Below, piece by piece: positions 59,073-64,000 of a stretch of DNA of 64,000 nucleotides. The stretch covers positions 496,001 to 560,000 of the forward strand of contig NZ_VAUO01000002.1 in assembly GCF_005796105.1 (NCBI RefSeq), written 5' to 3'. This DNA comes from Pseudomonas mosselii. GTDB lineage: Bacteria; Pseudomonadota; Gammaproteobacteria; Pseudomonadales; Pseudomonadaceae. Position numbers and translations under genes: made by a program. Below the pieces are notes generated by a model, which ran no database searches, was not told where the DNA came from, and saw nothing but the letters and a program-made list of their open reading frames with translations. How positions within the stretch are numbered: the first letter of the stretch is position 1; each line of letters opens with the position of its first letter.

Positions 59073-60083
59073 ATGGCGTTCAACATCCACAACCGCAACC
59101 TGCTAAGCCTCGAACACCACAGCACCCGCGAGCTGAAGTACCTGCTGGACCTGTCCCGCGACCTCAAGCGCGCCAAGTACACCGGCACCGAGCAGCAGCA
59201 CCTCAAAGGCAACAACATCGCGCTGATCTTCGAGAAGACCTCCACCCGTACCCGCTGCGCCTTCGAGGTCGCCGCGTACGATCAGGGCGCCAACGTGACC
59301 TACATCGACCCGAACTCCTCGCAGATCGGTCACAAGGAGAGCATGAAGGACACCGCGCGGGTGCTCGGGCGCATGTACGATGCCATCGAGTATCGCGGCT
59401 TCAAGCAGGAGATCGTAGAGGAGTTGGCCAAGTTCGCCGGGGTGCCGGTGTTCAACGGCCTGACCGACGAGTACCACCCCACGCAGATGATCGCTGACGT
59501 GCTGACCATGCGCGAGCACAGCGACAAGCCGCTGCACGACATCAGCTACGCCTACCTGGGCGATGCACGCAACAACATGGGCAATTCGCTGCTGCTGATC
59601 GGCGCCAAGCTGGGCATGGACGTGCGCATCGCCGCGCCCAAGGATCTGTGGCCACATGATGACTTGGTACAACGCTGCCAGAAATACGCCGAGGAAAGTG
59701 GCGCGCGCATCACTCTGACCGAGGATCCGCGTGCAGCGGTCAAGGGTGTGGACTTCATCCACACCGATGTCTGGGTGTCGATGGGTGAGCCGATCGAGGC
59801 CTGGGGCGAGCGCATCAAGCTGCTCAAGCCGTATCAGGTGAACAAGGAGCTGATGAAGGCCAGCGGCAACCCGCGCACCAAGTTCATGCACTGCCTGCCG
59901 GCATTCCACAACGCCGAGACCAAGGTCGGCAAGCAGATCGCCGAGCAGTACCCGGACCTGGCCAACGGCATCGAGGTGACCGACGACGTGTTCGAGTCGC
60001 CGGCCTGCATCGCTTTCGAGCAAGCGGAAAACCGCATGCACACGATCAAGGCGATCCTGGTTTCGACGCTGGCTGACCTTTAA
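59073..60083 (+). CDS. arcB: Ornithine carbamoyltransferase, catabolic
   Basis: 336 residues: carbamoyl-phosphate site S57-T58-R59-T60-R61 and the ornithine-binding HCLPAFH. In the ADI pathway it splits citrulline to ornithine and carbamoyl phosphate. Third gene of arcDABC. Confidence 0.96.
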   Translation: MAFNIHNRNLLSLEHHSTRELKYLLDLSRDLKRAKYTGTEQQHLKGNNIALIFEKTSTRTRCAFEVAAYDQGANVTYIDPNSSQIGHKESMKDTARVLGRMYDAIEYRGFKQEIVEELAKFAGVPVFNGLTDEYHPTQMIADVLTMREHSDKPLHDISYAYLGDARNNMGNSLLLIGAKLGMDVRIAAPKDLWPHDDLVQRCQKYAEESGARITLTEDPRAAVKGVDFIHTDVWVSMGEPIEAWGERIKLLKPYQVNKELMKASGNPRTKFMHCLPAFHNAETKVGKQIAEQYPDLANGIEVTDDVFESPACIAFEQAENRMHTIKAILVSTLADL

Positions 60084-60205
60084 CTGAAAGCGGCAAGTTG
60101 TGAGCTGTGAGCTGCAAGCTGCAAGAAAAAGCGAGCCCTGCGCCGGCCTGCTCTTGCTTGAAGCTTGAAGCTCGACGCTTGAAGCCTCCAGCTCGCAGCT
60201 TGCCC
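60084..60205. repeat. Intergenic inverted repeat (copy 4) inside the arc operon
   Basis: GAGCTGTGAGCTGCAAGCTG at the left and CTTGAAGCTTGAAGCTCGAC plus CAGCTCGCAGCTTGC at the right form imperfect arms around an A-run and a GC-rich centre. It fills the arcB-arcC gap, so it is transcribed. Confidence 0.65.
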
Positions 60206-60222
60206 CAACAAGGACATTCCCC

Positions 60223-61152
60223 ATGCGTATCGTTGTTGCATTGGGCGGCAACGCCCTGCTGCGTCGCGGCGAACCACTGACCGCCGCCAACCAGCGCGCC
60301 AATATCCGCACCGCCGCCGAACAGATCGCCAAGATCCACCCCGGCAACGAGCTGGTGATCGCCCACGGCAACGGCCCACAGGTCGGCCTGCTGTCGCTCC
60401 AAGGCCTGGCCTACAAGCCCGACGAGGCCTATCCGCTGGATGTGCTGGGCGCCGAAACCGAAGGCATGATCGGCTACATGATCGAACAGGAACTGGGCAA
60501 CCTGCTGGACTTCGAGGTGCCCTTCGCCACCCTGCTGACGCAAGTGGAAGTGGACGCAAACGATCCCGCCTTCAAGGACCCGAGCAAATTCATCGGCCCG
60601 GTCTACACCCAGGATGAAGCCGAGCGCCTGGCCAAGGAAAAAGGCTGGGTGGTCAAGCCCGACGGCGCCAAGTACCGCCGCGTGGTGGCCAGCCCCAAAC
60701 CCAAGCGGATTTTCGAGATCCGCCCGATCCAGTGGCTGCTGGAAAAAAGCAGCATCGTGATTTGCGCAGGTGGCGGTGGCATCCCCACGATGTATGACGA
60801 AAACCGCAAGCTCAAGGGTGTCGAGGCAGTGATCGACAAAGACCTGTGCTCGGCCCTGCTGGCCGAACAGCTCGATGCCGACCTTCTGATAATCGCCACT
60901 GACGTCGATGCCGCGTACATTGACTTCGGCAAGCCGACCCAACAGGCCATCGCCCAGGCCCATCCTGACGAACTGGAAAAACTCGGCTTCGCTGCTGGCT
61001 CCATGGGGCCGAAGGTACAAGCGGCCTGCGACTTTGCCCGCCACACCGGCAAGGTGGCGGTGATCAGCTCGCTGGAGAACATCCAGGACATCGTCAAGGG
61101 CACTGCCGGCACCCGTGTCAGCACCGCCAACCCCGGCATAAGCTACCGTTGA
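60223..61152 (+). CDS. arcC: Carbamate kinase
   Basis: 309 residues. Makes ATP from carbamoyl phosphate in the last ADI step. [11 protein letters not shown] near the N-terminus, [10 protein letters not shown] and the CAGGGGIP loop are present. Last enzyme gene of arcDABC. Confidence 0.96.
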   Translation: MRIVVALGGNALLRRGEPLTAANQRANIRTAAEQIAKIHPGNELVIAHGNGPQVGLLSLQGLAYKPDEAYPLDVLGAETEGMIGYMIEQELGNLLDFEVPFATLLTQVEVDANDPAFKDPSKFIGPVYTQDEAERLAKEKGWVVKPDGAKYRRVVASPKPKRIFEIRPIQWLLEKSSIVICAGGGGIPTMYDENRKLKGVEAVIDKDLCSALLAEQLDADLLIIATDVDAAYIDFGKPTQQAIAQAHPDELEKLGFAAGSMGPKVQAACDFARHTGKVAVISSLENIQDIVKGTAGTRVSTANPGISYR

Positions 61153-61205
61153 ATGCGCATCGCCGGTGCTCGACACCGGCCCTTTGAACCTGCGGAGGAA
61201 TCGCC

Positions 61206-61574
61206 ATGGCCCAGTATCATCCCGGGCATGTCCACATCATGCGCACCGCGCTGAACAACCACGACCACAGCTACGACCTGAACATCGAGTACGAGGCCAC
61301 ATCCGACCCCCAGCAAGGCCGCGGCATCCAGTTCCGCATGCACGGCAGCATCGAGGGCAAGCACGTTGATGAACACTTCTTCCTGGCCAAGGACCAGGTG
61401 TTGCCCAGTTTTCTGATGCACTTGAGCCGCAAGGCCCAGGCCTATCTGCCGCCGCCGAAGAAGTTCGAGAGCCTGGCCTCGCCGCACAAGCTGTATGACC
61501 ACATGTTCGAAGACATTCGCAGCAAGCTGGACGTCAAGTCGGGCGACCCGATCAAGCCTGAACATCTGCAGTGA
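61206..61574 (+). CDS. Small conserved protein (DUF5064-like)
   Basis: 122 residues, soluble, His-rich N-terminus (YHPGHVHIM, NNHDHSY), beta-rich first half and helical second half. I recall the name DUF5064 for this Pseudomonas family but cannot confirm it. Strong ribosome site GGAGG, 53 bp after arcC and likely cotranscribed. Function unknown. Confidence 0.72.
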   Translation: MAQYHPGHVHIMRTALNNHDHSYDLNIEYEATSDPQQGRGIQFRMHGSIEGKHVDEHFFLAKDQVLPSFLMHLSRKAQAYLPPPKKFESLASPHKLYDHMFEDIRSKLDVKSGDPIKPEHLQ

Positions 61575-61686
61575 TCAGTGCACCCCACGCAGCGCTCACG
61601 CCGCTCGTGGGGCAGTCTTGTCCTGCGATTGGGTTTGAACCGCTACCCAGGCATACTGGCGACCTTCACGGCCATAGCCTTCGTCC

Positions 61687-63195
61687 ATGCGCATCCACGT
61701 CAGCTTCATCGACCGCGTCGGCATCACCCAGGAAGTCCTGGCGCTGCTCGGTGCCCGCAACCTCAACCTCGATGCCGTGGAAATGGTGCCGCCGAACGTC
61801 TACATCGACGCCCCGACCTTGAGCCCTGCCGTGCTCGAAGAGCTGCACGATGCGCTGTTCGAGGTGCGCGGCGTGCAGTCGGTGGAGGTCGTCGACATCC
61901 TCCCAGGGCAGCGCCGTCACCTGCAACTCGACGCCCTGCTGGCGGCCATGAGCGACCCGGTGCTGGCGGTCGACAGCGCCGGCAAGGTGCTACTGGCCAA
62001 CCCCGCGCTGATCGCCCTGTGCGGACGCGAGTCGGCCGGGCGCTCGGTCGATGAGCTGTTCGGCGACCCCGGACTGCTGCAAACCCTGCGTGACAACAAC
62101 TTCCACCTGCCCATGCGTGAGATGCAGCTCAATGGCCAGAGCCTGCTGCTGGACGCAACGCCGATCACCAACGCCGGCGGCCTGCTGACGCTGTACCCTC
62201 CCAAGCGCATGGGCGAACGCCTCTCGGCGCTGCACCACGACCATGCCGAAGGCTTCGATGCCCTGCTTGGCGACTCCCCGGCGATTCGCACCCTCAAGGC
62301 ACGCGCCCTGCGCGTGGCAGCACTCGACGCGCCGCTGCTGGTGCACGGCGAAACCGGTACCGGCAAGGAGCTGGTGGCCCGCGCCTGCCATGCCATCAGC
62401 AGCCGCCAGGGCGCACCGTTCCTGGCCCTGAACTGCGCTGCCCTGCCCGAAAGCCTGGCCGAGAGCGAACTGTTCGGCTACGCCCCCGGCGCCTTCACCG
62501 GTGCCCAGCGCGGCGGTAAGCCGGGGCTGATGGAACTGGCCAACCAAGGCACGGTGTTTCTCGACGAAATCGGCGAAATGTCGCCTTACCTGCAAGCCAA
62601 GCTGCTGCGTTTTCTGAGCGACGGCAGCTTTCGTCGAGTCGGTGGCGACCGTGAGGTGAAGGTCGATGTGCGGATCATCAGCGCCACCCACCGCGACCTG
62701 GAGCGCATGGTCGCCGAAGGCACGTTCCGCGAAGACCTGTTCTACCGCCTCAACGTGCTCAACTTGCAGGTGCCGCCGCTGCGCGAGCGTGGCCAGGACA
62801 TCCTCATGCTGGCGCACTACTTCATGCAGCAAGCCTGCACGCAAATCCAGCGCCCAGCCTGCCGACTGACCCCGGCAACCCATTCGGCGCTGCTGGCCAA
62901 CCCCTGGCCGGGCAACGTGCGCCAGTTGCAGAACGTGATCTTCCGCGCCGCCGCGATCTGCGAGGGCAACCTGGTGGACATCGGCGACCTGGACATCGCC
63001 GGCACCTCGGTGGCCCGTGGCCAGGACGGCGAGGTGGCGAGCCTGGAGCAGGCGGTGGGGGATTTCGAACGCGAGCTATTGCAGCGGTTGTATGCCAGCT
63101 ATCCGTCCACGCGCCTGCTGGCCGGGCGCCTACAGACCTCGCACACCGCCATCGCCCAACGCTTGCGCAAGTACGGGATTGGCGCGAAGGCCTGA
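61687..63195 (+). CDS. Sigma-54-dependent activator of the TyrR/PhhR type
   Basis: 502 residues: N-terminal ACT domain (about 1-75), PAS (about 80-190), and an AAA+ domain with Walker A GETGTGKE (221-228) and an intact GAFTGA loop (268-273). The C-terminal TyrR-type helix-turn-helix has LLAGRLQTSHTAIAQRLRKYG. The GAFTGA loop means it can activate sigma-54, unlike E. coli TyrR. The ACT domain suggests an amino acid or aromatic effector. Its location after arc raises arginine-linked control, but nothing proves it. Confidence 0.87.
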   Translation: MRIHVSFIDRVGITQEVLALLGARNLNLDAVEMVPPNVYIDAPTLSPAVLEELHDALFEVRGVQSVEVVDILPGQRRHLQLDALLAAMSDPVLAVDSAGKVLLANPALIALCGRESAGRSVDELFGDPGLLQTLRDNNFHLPMREMQLNGQSLLLDATPITNAGGLLTLYPPKRMGERLSALHHDHAEGFDALLGDSPAIRTLKARALRVAALDAPLLVHGETGTGKELVARACHAISSRQGAPFLALNCAALPESLAESELFGYAPGAFTGAQRGGKPGLMELANQGTVFLDEIGEMSPYLQAKLLRFLSDGSFRRVGGDREVKVDVRIISATHRDLERMVAEGTFREDLFYRLNVLNLQVPPLRERGQDILMLAHYFMQQACTQIQRPACRLTPATHSALLANPWPGNVRQLQNVIFRAAAICEGNLVDIGDLDIAGTSVARGQDGEVASLEQAVGDFERELLQRLYASYPSTRLLAGRLQTSHTAIAQRLRKYGIGAKA

Positions 63196-63345
63196 AAGCA
63201 TGCTCTGCCAGCGGGCAATGCTGTGGGCAGCCCTTCGCGGGCAAGCCACCACATGACTGCGCAAGGCCTGAATCCAACGCTCCCACAGGTCCCTGCTAAA
63301 TCAACAAGTTATGTGCAGTTCTGTGAGAGCGTCTTCAGCCGCGAA

Positions 63346-63362
63346 CACCGGCGCAGCCGGTG
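63346..63362. repeat. REP-like hairpin in the 513-bp gap before the deaminase gene
   Basis: CACCGGC, 3-nt loop, GCCGGTG within a REP-like stretch that begins near 63331. The remainder of 63196-63708 contains the operator and promoter candidates below and no supported ORF. Confidence 0.5.
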
Positions 63363-63422
63363 CCATCCATCACATCACGTGCTTCTCGCTGGTCAGACAA
63401 GCCGACAAGCACACAATGCCGG

Positions 63423-63432
63423 TTGTATACAA
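63423..63432. promoter_or_regulatory. Palindromic operator candidate upstream of the deaminase gene
   Basis: TTGTATACAA, a perfect 10-nt palindrome of the kind bound by FadR-subfamily GntR regulators, about 70 bp upstream of the promoter candidate. Confidence 0.4.
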
Positions 63433-63494
63433 AAACCCAAAACCCTGCTTACATTATCCCCCTCGCCTACGACACCGGCATTCGCCGCTGCGTA

Positions 63495-63522
63495 TTGCGA
63501 CAGGCTAAAGCCATGCTATACC
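63495..63522 (+). promoter_or_regulatory. Candidate sigma-70 promoter of the deaminase gene
   Basis: TTGCGA, 16-nt spacer, TATACC; about 185 bp upstream of the ATG, implying a long leader. Confidence 0.4.
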
Positions 63523-63708
63523 CCTATCCCATCGCCGCTGCGCGAACCCTTTTGCCAGTCCCCTGCCGCCATCGTCCAACCCGCTGCACGCCCCTCGCCG
63601 GCTGGCCACGCCCGCCGTCGAACTGATCGCACCCGCTGCCCGCCCACGCGCTCCGCGCCTGCACGACATCGAGCCCACTTTCAGCCCCCTGGGGGGCGAG
63701 GAACACCC

Positions 63709-64000
63709 ATGCCCAAGACACTCCTGGTCAAGAACGCCGAACTGCTGGTTACCATGGACGGTGAACGCCGTGAAATCCGCCAAGCAGGCCTGTACATCGA
63801 AGACAACCTGATCAAACAGGTCGGCCCCAGCGACACCCTGCCGCAACAGGCCGACGTGGTCCTCGACATGGCCGGCAAGGTGGTCATTCCTGGCCTAGTC
63901 AACACCCACCACCACATGTACCAGAGCCTCACCCGCGTGGTGCCAGCGGCGCAGGACGGCGAGCTGTTCAACTGGCTGACCCACCTGTATCCGATCTGGT
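63709..64000 (+). CDS. Amidohydrolase, 8-oxoguanine deaminase-like (runs off the right edge)
   Basis: 97 N-terminal residues visible. MPKTLLVKNAELLVTMDGER begins the small beta-sandwich domain; VIPGLVNTHHHMYQSLTR carries the HxH zinc ligands at the barrel's first strand. NTHHHMYQ is typical of the 8-oxoguanine/hydroxyatrazine-type deaminases of Pseudomonas. GAGG lies before the ATG at 63709. Precise substrate is uncertain because the rest is missing. Confidence 0.8.
   Translation, partial: MPKTLLVKNAELLVTMDGERREIRQAGLYIEDNLIKQVGPSDTLPQQADVVLDMAGKVVIPGLVNTHHHMYQSLTRVVPAAQDGELFNWLTHLYPIW

Overview
The window is chromosomal DNA of a Pseudomonas, most likely of the P. putida group. The evidence is gene content and order: purL-mltF, cumA-tadA, guaBA, xseA-leuA, a complete periplasmic-glucose/Entner-Doudoroff regulon (zwf-pgl-eda, hexR, oprB, gtsABCD, gtrS-gltR, glk, edd, gap), a FecI/FecR/HasR/heme-oxygenase unit and an arcDABC operon. 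The DNA is GC-rich and carries REP/BIME-type intergenic hairpins typical of this group. Both ends cut genes: purL on the left and an 8-oxoguanine-deaminase-like amidohydrolase on the right. I saw no tRNA, rRNA, CRISPR, insertion sequence or prophage.

Left third (1-23.8 kb). Mostly core genes: purL, mltF, tadA-cumA, an LTA-synthase-like membrane sulfatase, a chemoreceptor with a sigma-28-like promoter, guaBA, a zinc-ribbon protein, a TauE/SafE transporter divergent from a LysR regulator, xseA, an M23 peptidase, and leuA preceded by a Leu-rich 25-residue leader ORF. One accessory-looking gene stands out, a 992-residue protein at 4683-7661. It resembles the large dermonecrotic/membrane-targeted toxin proteins of Pseudomonas and has a C-terminal domain with two GxxH motifs of the TIKI/ChaN type.

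Middle (23.8-28.7 kb). A compact block between the leuA and eda terminators: an 18-codon ORF followed by four genes I cannot assign to any described function. The first and last (A, D) are paralogous single-pass membrane proteins, and the two inner ones (B, C) are soluble and coiled-coil rich. The DNA around the starts of A and D matches, and the 18-codon ORF reproduces the start of gene C. This suggests an ancestral C-D pair was duplicated and one C copy was reduced to a remnant. It is the best candidate here for an undescribed system.

Glucose region (28.7-47.3 kb). Genes for uptake (OprB porin, GtsABCD), signalling (GtrS-GltR), phosphorylation (Glk), the Entner-Doudoroff steps (Zwf, Pgl, Edd, Eda), Gap and the repressor HexR, plus two sugar epimerases. 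TTGT-n-ACAA sites resembling HexR operators lie upstream of zwf and between edd and gap.

Right third (47.3-64 kb). A Fur box precedes a FecI-like sigma factor, FecR, a HasR-type heme receptor and a PigA/HemO-type heme oxygenase. Next come a YbaN-like membrane protein and a class III CoA-transferase. Two nearly identical ArcD-type antiporters then diverge from a 437-bp region holding an Anr box. One heads arcDABC, followed by a small conserved protein, a TyrR/PhhR-like sigma-54 activator and the start of a purine deaminase gene.
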